Made by a program: the position numbers and the translations under genes
Notes under the pieces: model-generated
Databases searched by the model: none
What the model was told of the DNA's origin: nothing
What the model saw: only the letters and a program-made list of their open reading frames with translations
IMG/VR virus record: IMGVR_UViG_3300017917_003143
Coordinates: 279,633-343,632 of that record
From: a virus
Length of the DNA stretch: 64,000 nucleotides
Strand: one strand, 5' to 3'
In this document: piece by piece, positions 43,756 to 51,435 of the stretch
Numbering within the stretch: position 1 is the first letter of the stretch
How the letters are laid out: each line of letters begins with the position of its first letter

Positions 43756-44034
43756 ATGGCCGCAAACGTATACACATCATTGGCTAATGCCACAGTCTAT
43801 ACAGATAAACTACAGATAATTACTACTTCAAACGCTGTAACATACCAGGTTTATGCTACAGCACTGGGCTCTGCTCCAGCAGTTGGTAATATTTACAGCG
43901 AACCTATTAACATTCCAGCCCATACCGTGTTTGAAGTATATGCCGGTGCCGGTAACAAAGTTACTGTGGCTGGTTCTAATTGGACAGCACTTGAATTAGG
44001 GACAGCGAGTTCAGCACAAGAAAGCGTGTTCTAA
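43756..44034 (+). CDS. Small beta-rich structural protein, relative of 12488-12802
   Basis: The 92-residue protein (MAANVYTSLANATVYTDKLQ) resembles the 104-residue protein at 12488 in length and in the INIPAHTVFEVYAGAGNKVT segment (compare ITITVGDTYQLYAGAEKLLL). An AAGGAA ribosome site precedes the ATG. It ends 1 nt before the next ATG. A virion decoration protein is plausible; no targeting peptide is present, unlike its neighbours. Confidence 0.6.
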   Translation: MAANVYTSLANATVYTDKLQIITTSNAVTYQVYATALGSAPAVGNIYSEPINIPAHTVFEVYAGAGNKVTVAGSNWTALELGTASSAQESVF

Positions 44035-44035
44035 A

Positions 44036-44449
44036 ATGAGAGCACGAGAGTTTGTCACAGAAGACGCTGGATTCAACGGGTTTGATCACGACGAGTCTAC
44101 CGGTCGTCGACGTCCTACTAAAAAACACCAAAAAGGTCATCCTGACAATTGGTACGTAGCTACCAGTCCGGGTGCCATGCGTATTGACAACCTTGACAAG
44201 TATTATGATCTATATCGTATGAGTATGATCATGGCTGGCGGCCCCACAGATGACGTAGCTGATGAAGAATCTTACATAGCCAACAGTCCTGTGTTGAGTG
44301 GGTATACTGATGAGGATGATGAAAAAATTAAGTACGCTGCCAAACGCATGGGCGGAGTGATCAGAGATATTGCACCACCTGGCAGCCGCGAACCTCAAGA
44401 TACACAGAAACAGAGTCCAATCAAAGCATTCAAAGGTTACCCAAAATGA
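44036..44449 (+). CDS. Putative internal head protein 3 (MRAREFVTE tag)
   Basis: The 137-residue protein begins MRAREFVTEDAG, a nine-residue variant of the capsid-targeting peptide with V7-T8-E9 before Asp10. It ends SPIKAFKGYPK. The next gene has the same kind of start and the same C-terminal tag, so the two are a paralogous or tag-sharing pair with different middles. The middle here (GHPDNWYVATSPGAMRIDNL and YDLYRMSMIMAGGPTDDVAD) has no known motif. The stop overlaps the next start (ATGA). Confidence 0.65.
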   Translation: MRAREFVTEDAGFNGFDHDESTGRRRPTKKHQKGHPDNWYVATSPGAMRIDNLDKYYDLYRMSMIMAGGPTDDVADEESYIANSPVLSGYTDEDDEKIKYAAKRMGGVIRDIAPPGSREPQDTQKQSPIKAFKGYPK

Positions 44450-44832
44450 GAGCACGTGAGTTTATCACCGAACAAGAAAATCTTGCACCTGAGCAAGCCG
44501 CTCCCATGCGACAAACTTATGTGATTCCTGGACTCAGCGCCGCGGATCCTTACAAAAATTATAGATTTGGTGTGGCCATAGCACGAGCCAGATCTGATCA
44601 AACACCCGATGACATCAACCCACACCGACCCGAGTGGTCAAAAGAAACACCATTTGGTGAGCATGGTGTGGTAGTGGGCATGAATGCAGGAATCAAACCT
44701 GTGATTGATGCCGCACTGAAGATGACAGGTACCCCAGGTGGCAAACGAATAGTATCAACTCCAGCCAGCGACGAGCCAGAGTTCGTGGAAAAAATCAGTC
44801 CAATCAAACCCTTTAAAGGATATCCACGGTAA
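44446..44832 (+). CDS. Putative internal head protein 4 (MRAREFITE tag)
   Basis: The 128-residue protein begins MRAREFITEQEN (I7-T8-E9 before Gln10) and ends SPIKPFKGYPR. The middle contains YRFGVAIARARSDQTPDDIN and FGEHGVVVGMNAGIKPVIDA with ALKMTGTPGG, different from its neighbour but with a similar Tyr-Arg...Ala helix start. The conserved ends and variable middle resemble a cassette for delivering different cargoes to the head. The stop overlaps the next start by 1 nt. Confidence 0.65.
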   Translation: MRAREFITEQENLAPEQAAPMRQTYVIPGLSAADPYKNYRFGVAIARARSDQTPDDINPHRPEWSKETPFGEHGVVVGMNAGIKPVIDAALKMTGTPGGKRIVSTPASDEPEFVEKISPIKPFKGYPR

Positions 44833-46439
44833 TGGCCACGCCAAATCCCTCAGAAGTAGCACCATGGTATCTGCGTAACATAACGCAGGCCCTGGAACTG
44901 GACGAAGCCACAGGCAATGTATTTGTCCGTACCAATGCGGCCATACTTGGCAATGTATCAGTGGGTAATGTATCTATTGGCGCATTAGGCAACATTGACC
45001 TAACAGGTAACACCATGCCGGTGTCTGTTATAGGCGATGTCACAGTTCTACAAGGCACCAATCCTTGGGTAGTCACTGGCAACACAAATGTAGCTATCAC
45101 ATCGGGCAATGTAGGCATCACAGGCAATGTCAACGTCACACAAGGTACAACACCTTGGACAGTGTCCGGCAATGTGGGGATCTCAGGCACAGCCAATGTT
45201 GTGTTGGCCGAAGATGCCAATGTAGTCATCTCAGGATTCAGCGGTGCTGTGTCAGATGCGTTTGGCCGACTGCGTGTGAGCGAACCTTACACCCTGTTTG
45301 ACACACAGGCTCGTTATTTTGATCATCAACAGTTTGCCAGCAACGTCACAGGCACTGGCAACGTTGTTTACGTACAAAATCAAAGCTCGTATCAACTCAA
45401 TGTGGGTTCAGCATCAGGCGACAGCGTACTAAGAGAAACCTTAAAAGCATTTCCTTATCAACCAGGCAAGAGTCAACTTACATTAAACACATTCTGTTTT
45501 AACACACCCAAGACCAATCTGCGCCAGCGTGTGGGATTGTTTGATGCTGACAACGGTGTGTTCTTTGAAAACGATGGAGAATACAACTACTTTGTGATCA
45601 GATCAGGCTCCACAGGAGTAGAAGAGCGTGTGCGTCAAGACGCCTGGAACGGCAATCAACTGCTTGGAGTAGTCAACACCAATAATCCCTCAGGTATAAA
45701 TCTATATCCTGATCGTACCCAGATCATGTTTGCTGACGTAGAGTGGTTGGGTGTGGGTTCGGTGCGTGTAGGATTTGTGATCAACGGTGCTTATGTCATC
45801 TGTCACACATTTAATCATGCTAACCAACCAGGCAATACAAAAGTCTACATGACCACGGCTACCTTGCCCATACGCTATGAGATAACCAACACTGGTGCTA
45901 CTACTGGTGCCAGCATGATGACACAGATATGTAGCTCGGTGATTTCTGAAGGGGGATTCCAGTTAGCAGGATCAGGTAATCCTCGTGCGGCCTCGCATGT
46001 TATAGGTACTCCGGTTCGATTGCCCAACGATCAGAGTTTTAAACCAGTGCTGTCAATCAGATTAAAGAGCACCAACTTAGATGCCGTGGTCATTCCTATC
46101 AACTATTCTTTGGTTCCTGTTGCACAGAGTTTATTCCAATACCGAATCTATAAAAAAGCTGTCACATCAGGCGGCTCATGGGTCAGTTCAGCCGCAGACA
46201 GTTCAGTGGAATACAATCTTGCACCTACCGCATTGGTATCTGGAGATATAGCGGAACAAACTTTTCTAAACTCCAGTAACCAAAGTAGTCAAGCACCTAC
46301 ACAGACATCATTTACATTCGTATATCAATTGGAGCGAGAGCCATTTACAGGCGTAGCATATGAATATGTGATCATGGCTGCCACCACAGGTACTAATCAA
46401 GACGTTTACGCCAGCATTGAATGGCAGGAGATTACATAA
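44832..46439 (+). CDS. Fibre- or adhesin-like structural protein
   Basis: The 535-residue protein has an N-terminal Gly/Asn/Val-rich repeat region (GNVSVGNVSIGALGNIDLTG and GNVGITGNVNVTQGTTPWTV), comparable to fibre shafts, followed by a linker with VSDAFGRLRVSEPYTLFDTQ and a C-terminal globular region of about 380 residues (for example RVGLFDADNGVFFENDGEYN and YRIYKKAVTSGGSWVSSAAD). The VSDAFGRLRVSEP element is a joint I associate with large structural proteins of environmental phages. It is likely on the virion surface. It is coupled to genes before (TAATG) and after (TAATG). Confidence 0.65.
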   Translation: MATPNPSEVAPWYLRNITQALELDEATGNVFVRTNAAILGNVSVGNVSIGALGNIDLTGNTMPVSVIGDVTVLQGTNPWVVTGNTNVAITSGNVGITGNVNVTQGTTPWTVSGNVGISGTANVVLAEDANVVISGFSGAVSDAFGRLRVSEPYTLFDTQARYFDHQQFASNVTGTGNVVYVQNQSSYQLNVGSASGDSVLRETLKAFPYQPGKSQLTLNTFCFNTPKTNLRQRVGLFDADNGVFFENDGEYNYFVIRSGSTGVEERVRQDAWNGNQLLGVVNTNNPSGINLYPDRTQIMFADVEWLGVGSVRVGFVINGAYVICHTFNHANQPGNTKVYMTTATLPIRYEITNTGATTGASMMTQICSSVISEGGFQLAGSGNPRAASHVIGTPVRLPNDQSFKPVLSIRLKSTNLDAVVIPINYSLVPVAQSLFQYRIYKKAVTSGGSWVSSAADSSVEYNLAPTALVSGDIAEQTFLNSSNQSSQAPTQTSFTFVYQLEREPFTGVAYEYVIMAATTGTNQDVYASIEWQEIT

Positions 46440-47143
46440 TGAAAAAACTATTAGCCATTCTACTATTTGTACCCGTGGCAGTATGGGCACAAATCAATCA
46501 ACAATGTCCACAGTTTACCAGTCACGGCACACCTGCTTATCAAGCACAGCCAGGTGATCAAGAACTGTGTAAAACAAACTATGCTGTCATCCATCGTTGT
46601 TCAGTCAAAGCACCTGTGGCAGTGTTTGAACATTTGACAGTGGCCGCAATGACAGGTCCTGCCAAACGTAAAGACAACTTCCGACCAGATCCTGCTGTAC
46701 ATCCAGAATGTCAAGCTACCTTGGCCGACTATGCCACAGTGGGCCGCACACACGATCGCGGACACATGGCTCCGGCGGCTAACAACACACAAAATGATCA
46801 GATCATGAGCGAAAGCTTCTTCTTATCAAACATGGTAGCACAAGTGGCCAACAACAATCGTGGTATCTGGAAACAGTTGGAAACTTGGGAACGTGACTGG
46901 GCCATGAAAGGCGGAGACTTCTACATCATCTCCGGTGGTATCTTTGATCAAGGTCATCCAGTGACAGGCAATGGATTGGGCATACCCACACGCCTTTACA
47001 AAGTCATACACGAAAAAGCATCAGGACAGACCATGGCATATCTCATGCCCAATGCTCCACTACCTGTTGCAGATTTACCTAAGTATCAAGTTCCACTGGA
47101 AGCAGTAGAACAAGCCACAGGCTTCCGTTTTCCTTTTAGATGA
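46439..47143 (+). CDS. Secreted DNA/RNA non-specific endonuclease
   Basis: I choose the ATG at 46439, overlapping the previous stop (TAATG), because it gives a clean signal peptide: MKKLLAILLFVPVAVWA followed by Gln18. The 234-residue enzyme has the DRGH catalytic motif of the NUC1/Serratia-nuclease family (D106-R107-G108-H109 in RTHDRGHMAPAA) and the downstream Asn-rich NMVAQVANNNRGIWKQLE that supplies the metal ligand. Cys23, 44, 54 and 91 could form disulfides, which suits export. It would act in the periplasm or outside the cell, on invading or environmental nucleic acid. Confidence 0.87.
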   Translation: MKKLLAILLFVPVAVWAQINQQCPQFTSHGTPAYQAQPGDQELCKTNYAVIHRCSVKAPVAVFEHLTVAAMTGPAKRKDNFRPDPAVHPECQATLADYATVGRTHDRGHMAPAANNTQNDQIMSESFFLSNMVAQVANNNRGIWKQLETWERDWAMKGGDFYIISGGIFDQGHPVTGNGLGIPTRLYKVIHEKASGQTMAYLMPNAPLPVADLPKYQVPLEAVEQATGFRFPFR

Positions 47144-47343
47144 CCGCAGAAGAACTACAGAGACTCGCTGGTATAGGAGTTTATCGACCATATAACCTGC
47201 CTCCAACGGCAGGTTCTAACATCAGCATCACTGGCAATGAAAAAGGCGAGCTGATGAAAAAACACAACATCCAGCCAGGCACACCTGAGTGGTTCCAGTT
47301 ATGGTTCAGTAAGCCTTACTTGACTGGTGAGCATCCTCTTTGA
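47140..47343 (+). CDS. Small conserved-looking hypothetical protein
   Basis: The 67-residue protein (MTAEELQRLAGIGVYRPYNL) ends in HNIQPGTPEWFQLWFSKPYL, a compact motif rich in Trp and Pro. It overlaps the nuclease stop by 4 nt and the convergent HNH gene by 38 nt. The opening AEELQRLAGI resembles a short helix used in protein contacts. No function can be assigned. Confidence 0.6.
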   Translation: MTAEELQRLAGIGVYRPYNLPPTAGSNISITGNEKGELMKKHNIQPGTPEWFQLWFSKPYLTGEHPL

Positions 47344-47851
47344 GACCCAAGTAAAGATTCCAGCTGGGGTGCCGTACACCGCGATAGGTGCTTTTCACAG
47401 AGTTGACCAAGGCCCAGTAGTTAGGCTTTACAGGAGCTTTGTTTGGCCTCCAGATCTTGTTGCCTTTTTCTGAGTTACACTCTTTACAGGCAGTGACACA
47501 GTTTTCCCACGTAGTGGTTCCGCCTTGTGCTCGAGGTAGCACATGATCGATGGTGAGTTCACGGCCGTTGAATGTTTCGTCGCAGTATTGGCAAGTGAAT
47601 AGATCTCGTAGATAAAGATTCTGCCTGCTGAATCGCATGCCGCCATTTTTGCCAAAACCTCGCTTGGTCACGGCCACAGCAGGGACTCGCATCTCCAGCT
47701 TGGCGCTTCGTACGACCCAATCATCATACCATTCTAACACTTGGATTTTGTCCAAGAAGAATAGTTTAACCGCTGTTTGCCAATCAATTGTGCTGAGTGG
47801 CAAGTAATTGACCGGTTGGTAGTCCGGTGCTAATATAAGGGTATCACTCAT
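47306..47851 (-). CDS. HNH endonuclease
   Basis: The 181-residue protein has an N-terminal domain (LILAPDYQPVNYLPLSTIDW, with LEWYDDWVVRSA) and a C-terminal HNH domain: C87-Q-Y-C90, D102-H103 in LTIDHVLPRAQGG, N117 in WENCVTACKECN and C122-x2-C125. This two-part architecture is common in phage and bacterial HNH proteins, often near terminase genes, where HNH proteins can help cut concatemers. It is inverted, directly upstream of the large terminase gene, with an exact TATAAATA box 5 nt before its ATG. Confidence 0.88.
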   Translation of the reverse strand: MSDTLILAPDYQPVNYLPLSTIDWQTAVKLFFLDKIQVLEWYDDWVVRSAKLEMRVPAVAVTKRGFGKNGGMRFSRQNLYLRDLFTCQYCDETFNGRELTIDHVLPRAQGGTTTWENCVTACKECNSEKGNKIWRPNKAPVKPNYWALVNSVKSTYRGVRHPSWNLYLGLKEDAHQSSKAY

Positions 47852-47856
47852 AAGAA

Positions 47857-47864
47857 TATTTATA
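47857..47864 (-). promoter_or_regulatory. Exact T4 late promoter TATAAATA (minus), 5 nt before ATG
   Basis: The minus strand reads TATAAATA, TTCTT, ATG. It is an 8/8 match to the T4 consensus with no Shine-Dalgarno, predicting that the mRNA of the HNH gene starts at its AUG. Confidence 0.7.
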
Positions 47865-47876
47865 TGCTAACATTTT

Positions 47877-47884
47877 GGTAAGTA
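47877..47884 (+). promoter_or_regulatory. Variant late box GGTAAGTA, 5 nt before the terminase ATG
   Basis: One change from TAAATA. GGTAAGTA, ATACT, ATG closely parallels GGTAAATA, ATACACT, ATG of the portal gene, which supports it as a functional variant. Confidence 0.4.
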
Positions 47885-47889
47885 ATACT

Positions 47890-49455
47890 ATGTCAAAGAG
47901 TTTAGAAGGTGTATTAGTCAAGGCTCCTCATCGGCGCCAACCCTACACTGAACAACAAATCGAAGAATTCGTGAAATGTGCAGACCCTATCACAGGTCCT
48001 CATTATTTCATGTCAAACTTCTTTTTCATCCAACATCCTTTGCATGGCAAGATGTTGTACCAGCCCTATGAATTCCAAGACAGGCTGATAGAAACATATC
48101 ACAATTATAGATTCTCTATCAGCATGATGCCACGACAAACGGGCAAATCGACCTCGGCTGCTGGCTATCTTTTATGGTACGCTATGTTTGTACCAGACTC
48201 GACAATTTTGGTCGCGGCGCACAAGTATTTAGGCGCACAAGAAATTATGCAACGTGTACGATATGCTTATGAAGCCTGTCCAGATCATATCCGTGCTGGT
48301 GTGACATCGTACAATAAAGGATCTATAGAATTTGATAACGGTAGTCGTATTGTAGCACAAACTACTACTGAAAATACCGGTCGTGGTATGTCTATCACAC
48401 TCCTGTACTGTGACGAGTTTGCATTTGTAAGACCTACCATAGCCAAAGAGTTTTGGACTTCTATCACTCCTACATTGTCAACTGGTGGTAAGGCGATCAT
48501 TACATCAACACCAAACTCAGACGAAGATCAGTTTGCCTTGATCTGGAAGCTGGCCAACAAGCTGGAGGATGACTATGGCAACCCAACAGAGATAGGCCAA
48601 AACGGATTCCGTGCGTTCCGTGCGTTTTGGAGAGAGCACCCAGATCGTGACGAAAATTGGGCAAAACAACAAAGAGCAATACTGGGTGAAGAACGATTCC
48701 GTCGAGAGATGGACTGCGAATTCATCATCGATGATGAAACATTGATAGCACCTACCAAACTAGTTGATCTGACATCAAGAGACCCATTGTATAAAACAGG
48801 ACAGGTGCGCTGGTTCCAGAACCCACAACCTGATCGATTCTATGTAGTAGCGTTAGACCCCAGTCTGGGCACCGGCGGCGACCCTGCTGCCATACAAGTG
48901 TTTGATGCCAACACCACCGAGCAAATAGCCGAATGGAGGCACAACAGGACCACGATACCTGAACAGGTACGTATCCTGGCAGATATCTGCAAACACATCA
49001 ACGAAAAGATCAAAGATTCAAAGAGTATCTACTACAGCATAGAAAACAACACCATTGGCGAAGCCGCACTGATATCTATAGCAGAGTACGGCGAAGAAAA
49101 CATACAGGGCTATTTCCTCAGCGAATCAGGTGGCACCAGCGGGCGTAGATATCGTAAAGGATTTAACACTACTAACAAGCCCAAGCTGGCAGCTTGTGCC
49201 AAGATGAAAAATCTGATAGAAACAGGGCGCATGAAAATACACTCAGCCAGCTTAGTCACTGAGCTTAAAAACTTTATCGCATCGGGCGCTGGATATGCCG
49301 CAAAAGCTGGAGAAACTGATGATTTAGTGATGGCTACTATACTTGCAGTGCGCATGATGCAACTGTTGCAGAGCTATCACACTGAACTGGACACGCAATT
49401 ACGAGATCACAGCGACACGGTCATAGAACCCATGCCATTCATAGCAGCCTTCTAA
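47890..49455 (+). CDS. 17: Terminase large subunit, T4 gp17-like
   Basis: I use the ATG at 47890 (MSKSLEGVLV), not an upstream TTG, giving 521 residues (T4 gp17 is 610). The packaging ATPase has Walker A P81RQTGKST88 and Walker B LLYCDEF with D175-E176. The C-terminal RNase H-like nuclease has D323 in VALDPSLGTGGD, E385 in YYSIENNTIG and D477/D478 in GETDDLVMA. It pumps DNA into the head through the portal and cuts the concatemer. The small subunit is at 40286. The gene is divergent from the HNH gene, with 38 nt between the starts. Confidence 0.95.
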   Translation: MSKSLEGVLVKAPHRRQPYTEQQIEEFVKCADPITGPHYFMSNFFFIQHPLHGKMLYQPYEFQDRLIETYHNYRFSISMMPRQTGKSTSAAGYLLWYAMFVPDSTILVAAHKYLGAQEIMQRVRYAYEACPDHIRAGVTSYNKGSIEFDNGSRIVAQTTTENTGRGMSITLLYCDEFAFVRPTIAKEFWTSITPTLSTGGKAIITSTPNSDEDQFALIWKLANKLEDDYGNPTEIGQNGFRAFRAFWREHPDRDENWAKQQRAILGEERFRREMDCEFIIDDETLIAPTKLVDLTSRDPLYKTGQVRWFQNPQPDRFYVVALDPSLGTGGDPAAIQVFDANTTEQIAEWRHNRTTIPEQVRILADICKHINEKIKDSKSIYYSIENNTIGEAALISIAEYGEENIQGYFLSESGGTSGRRYRKGFNTTNKPKLAACAKMKNLIETGRMKIHSASLVTELKNFIASGAGYAAKAGETDDLVMATILAVRMMQLLQSYHTELDTQLRDHSDTVIEPMPFIAAF

Positions 49456-49461
49456 TAAATA
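49454..49461 (+). promoter_or_regulatory. Late promoter box AATAAATA, 7 nt before ATG
   Basis: It overlaps the terminase stop and is followed by CATTACT and ATG at 49469; no Shine-Dalgarno is visible. Confidence 0.55.
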
Positions 49462-49468
49462 CATTACT

Positions 49469-50863
49469 ATGAGTCAATCAAACACTGCTTCCCAACAATT
49501 ATATGATCTATTAGTTTCGCGCGATTTTGAGCCCGAAGCACTGGACGCCGCTGGCAAACCCGCTGCCGACCCGGGCGAAGCAGATATCATCAGTTTTGAT
49601 TACAAGACACAGGAAAAAGATTACGGTACTGTGGTGCTGGTAATTGACGAAGAAAACAATCTTGATGTGTACTACGGCGACAACATGGGTCGCGCCATGG
49701 AAGGCGAAGACAAGGGAGACTGGTATGATTTCCTTTATCTCTTGCGTATGTTTGCCAAGCGCAATTTATTGACATTCAGCCTTAAAAATCTATCTCGACT
49801 CAAGTACAGCATGAGAACCATGGCCGCTGTCAAAGAGAGCTTGTTTGAAGGATACTACGGTAACCGCCGAGTCAGCTACAGCGATCAGCCCAACAAAGCA
49901 CGTTTGGTAATCAAACATAATCGCAATCTGGGTGAAGGTGATGCACGTTTCCGTCATATCGAAAGTTTGTTTGTAGAAAACGACAAGGGCGAACGATTCC
50001 GTGTACCATCGAAAAGTTTAATCGAAGGACGCATACTTGCTCGCCATGTAGCCGAAGGTGGCAATCCATACGATGCATTTGGTCAACACATATCTGAAAT
50101 GGTCAAAGATTTAAAAACATTGGCCAACTTCGTCAGAGTAGCCCGCCACAAAGATTACACAGGCGAAGCAAGCCACATGGTAGAAAGCGCCATCAAGCAT
50201 TACACAGAACTCAAAGCCAAAGCCAAGCGCATGATCAGTCGTCGTGGGTATCACGAAGCATTGGACAGTTTTGATCCGTCAGTAATCACACCAGTTGACG
50301 AAGCAGTTGAAACCATTAGAGAACTATTTGTACAGCAAACACTAGATCCTCGTGTAGAGCAGGCTTTGCCTGTGCTGGCCAGATTGCAAGAACAAGAAAC
50401 CATCATGAAAGAAGTAAATGATTTTGAGTCCTGGACCAATCAGATGATGGAAGGAACCTGGGCACTGGCAGATACACCTGAACTAGTAAAAAAACTACAG
50501 GATCTGATGAGCAAGGAACTCATAGTGGGTCCTGATGCTACCAATGCCACAGAACAATTATATGATCTCGTGGGAGACGATCAACTGTTTGACATACTTG
50601 ACGATATAGCTCAAGTCAATCCAGACGCCAATGCCTGGGATGATCCAAGAGTACAACAGAGACTGGCTCAATTAGGAGTGGCCATGCCCAGTGTAAATGC
50701 CCAAGCCGACTCTGATAAAGATCTTGATACCACTGATCTCAAAGAAGGATCGTGCAACATGACTCGTGAAGGTGTAGAATGTCCTGTACACGGAATGAAC
50801 GAATGTGGTATGTACGAATCTCGTGATTTAGAAAGAATCAAGACTCTCGCTGTAGTAAAATGA
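49469..50863 (+). CDS. Putative structural protein of unknown function
   Basis: The 464-residue protein has an N-terminal alpha/beta part (YGTVVLVIDEENNLDVYYGD, then DWYDFLYLLRMFAKRNLLTF), a middle helical part with ARFRHIESLFVENDKGERFR and RARILARHVAEGG-like sequence (SLIEGRILARHVAEGGNPYD), and a C-terminal acidic tail that ends with GSCNMTREGVECPVHGMNEC, a third Cys/His-rich motif of this genome. Position after the terminase and the late box suggest a virion or assembly protein. It overlaps the next gene by 4 nt. I do not recognise the family with certainty. Confidence 0.6.
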   Translation: MSQSNTASQQLYDLLVSRDFEPEALDAAGKPAADPGEADIISFDYKTQEKDYGTVVLVIDEENNLDVYYGDNMGRAMEGEDKGDWYDFLYLLRMFAKRNLLTFSLKNLSRLKYSMRTMAAVKESLFEGYYGNRRVSYSDQPNKARLVIKHNRNLGEGDARFRHIESLFVENDKGERFRVPSKSLIEGRILARHVAEGGNPYDAFGQHISEMVKDLKTLANFVRVARHKDYTGEASHMVESAIKHYTELKAKAKRMISRRGYHEALDSFDPSVITPVDEAVETIRELFVQQTLDPRVEQALPVLARLQEQETIMKEVNDFESWTNQMMEGTWALADTPELVKKLQDLMSKELIVGPDATNATEQLYDLVGDDQLFDILDDIAQVNPDANAWDDPRVQQRLAQLGVAMPSVNAQADSDKDLDTTDLKEGSCNMTREGVECPVHGMNECGMYESRDLERIKTLAVVK

Positions 50864-51435
50864 ATTGCTATCGCGTAAATTCTCAACTTTGGTTAGCAGA
50901 CGATTTTTTCACCAACGAGCGGTTCAAAGAGATTAAAAATCTTTATCGCAACAATCGTGTGCCATTTACCATGCAATACGACAATCGGTTGTTGACCCCT
51001 TGGGACTCTACACCTGAGCTACAAGAAATAGTACAGCAAGAAACGCAACGTATTTCAGAAATAGTCAAACAACCACTGTCTCCGCAAGTGGCTTACATTA
51101 GCATCGATCTTGCTGGAAGTTCTATCATGATGCATCGACTGCATCCGGATATCTACGTACAGGCACAGATAGTGCTCGGCGAAACATCAGATGCGATGAT
51201 GGATTTTGCTTTTTGTAACAATCAAGAAATCAATAGATCTTCTGAGCTGGACTATCAACCTATACGTAAGATCAGCAGGCACGATGTGGACTTGGCACAC
51301 TATCATCCCAATTCAGCATCGATCTATTTTAACGATCCAAGGGGGTTTGTGGGCATGCTTGGTCAAGTACCAAGAAACACAGTGAGAGAAGTCCTGGTAC
51401 TCAGTTACACACGTTATACTGAAACACAACACTAG
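50860..51435 (+). CDS. 2OG-oxygenase-like protein lacking the distal His
   Basis: The 191-residue protein has a double-stranded beta-helix-like layout with H95-P-D97 in MMHRLHPDIYVQAQIVL, an HxD motif, and a C-terminal strand with R176 in PRNTVREVLVLSY. The distal iron-binding His expected about 9 residues before that Arg is absent (the region reads DPRGFVGMLGQVPRN). The convergent neighbour at 51401 keeps all residues. This copy may be inactive, use another ligand, or not be a dioxygenase. It is coupled to the previous gene and overlaps its neighbour by 35 nt tail to tail. Confidence 0.5.
   Translation: MNCYRVNSQLWLADDFFTNERFKEIKNLYRNNRVPFTMQYDNRLLTPWDSTPELQEIVQQETQRISEIVKQPLSPQVAYISIDLAGSSIMMHRLHPDIYVQAQIVLGETSDAMMDFAFCNNQEINRSSELDYQPIRKISRHDVDLAHYHPNSASIYFNDPRGFVGMLGQVPRNTVREVLVLSYTRYTETQH

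Noticed and set aside
47875-47889. TTG start extending the terminase by five residues
   Set aside because: The ATG at 47890 has the same 5-nt spacing from a late-type box as other genes; the TTG lies within or before that box.
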